Part shown: in pieces, positions 63,801 through 64,000 of the stretch
Layout: each line of letters starts with the position of its first letter
Numbering within the stretch: position 1 is the stretch's first letter
NCBI RefSeq assembly: GCF_024612015.1
Contig: NZ_CP102512.1
Span: 4,712,001-4,776,000 of the forward strand
Length of the DNA stretch: 64,000 bases
From: Streptomyces sp. CA-210063
Lineage (GTDB): Bacteria; Actinomycetota; Actinomycetes; Streptomycetales; Streptomycetaceae
Reading direction: 5' to 3'
Made by a program: the position numbers and the translations under genes
Notes under the pieces: generated by a model
The model's database searches: none
The model's input: the letters and a program-made list of their open reading frames with translations, nothing else
What the model was told of the DNA's origin: nothing

Positions 63801-64000
63801 GTGATCACCCTTACCCCCCTGCCTGCCTCGATCCCGCAGGCCAGGTCCACGACCGACGAGTCCATAACCGCCTGGGCGCTGGCCGCCCGCGGTGGGGACC
63901 CGGAGGCCGTCGAGCGGTTCGTCGGTGCGCTGCACCGTGACGTCCAGCGGTTCGTCGCCCACCTCTGCGCGGACCCGCAGGCCGTGGACGACCTCGCCCA
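63801..64000 (+). CDS. RNA polymerase sigma factor (sigma-70 region 2), cut by window edge
   Basis: The first 66 codons of an ECF-type sigma factor: after a short leader, ITAWALAARGGDPEAVERFV and LHRDVQRFVAHLCADPQAVD with DLA at the edge form the start of region 2. GTG 63801 has AAGGA at 63790-63794. Its position after a His/Met-rich membrane protein hints at a metal- or envelope-stress role, which cannot be tested here. Confidence 0.85.
   Translation, partial: MITLTPLPASIPQARSTTDESITAWALAARGGDPEAVERFVGALHRDVQRFVAHLCADPQAVDDLA

Overview
The window is high-GC actinobacterial DNA, most likely a Streptomyces chromosome. Coding regions are strongly GC3-biased, GTG starts and 4-bp ATGA/GTGA overlaps are common, and the gene order acs ... 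nth-crp ... two ArsA-type ATPases-wblA-class A PBP matches what I recall of the S. coelicolor SCO3563-SCO3580 neighbourhood (memory, not a search).

Positions 1-22,010 are conserved core: the 3' part of acetyl-CoA synthetase, NhaA antiporter, a holin-X-like protein, an alpha/beta hydrolase, a MarP-like CvpA/serine protease, two NUDIX hydrolases, endonuclease III, Crp, a nucleotidyltransferase, an MBL hydrolase, RidA, a DUF4177 protein, the ArsA pair, WblA, a penicillin-binding protein, a GatB/YqeY protein, a metallophosphoesterase and a Pr6Pr membrane protein.

Positions 22,070-45,134 are an integrated actinomycete integrative and conjugative element (AICE) of about 23 kb. It sits in the 3' half of a tRNA-Pro(CGG) gene and is bounded by identical 45-bp direct repeats (attL/attR), with near-identical 24-bp double GGCCAAAC arm-type sites inside each end. 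It carries int-xis, a prim-pol/DUF3631 replication block next to a GGTAGCGG iteron-like cluster, an FtsK-like TraB with a CGCTAGCG palindrome cluster at its 3' end, small membrane and zinc proteins, a DUF2637 protein and a GGDEF protein. The element looks decayed. Int, prim-pol, one small membrane protein and the DUF2637 gene each carry a frameshift, and the GGDEF gene is cut in two by a nested 4.6-kb Tn554-like element (two tandem tyrosine recombinases, the first frameshifted, plus a methyltransferase). Towards attR there is a cargo zone: a TetR/MFS efflux pair with duplicated operators, an IS5-type transposase remnant, a second TnpB-like fragment, a truncated XRE/TPR regulator, and a lower-GC HTH-P-loop-TPR ATPase of STAND-like design that may be a defence or regulatory gene.

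Positions 45,135-64,000 return to chromosome: a 2,083-residue Rhs/YD-repeat protein with a short basic C-terminal tail followed by a likely immunity gene; a 1,401-residue HTH-nSTAND-WD40 protein with 14 WD repeats; a probable zinc-starvation (Zur) cluster, in which a permease/TIGR03943 pair diverges from a cysteine-free ribosomal protein bL32 and a CobW GTPase; a TrkA/RCK-type protein; a small membrane protein; and the start of a sigma factor at the right edge.
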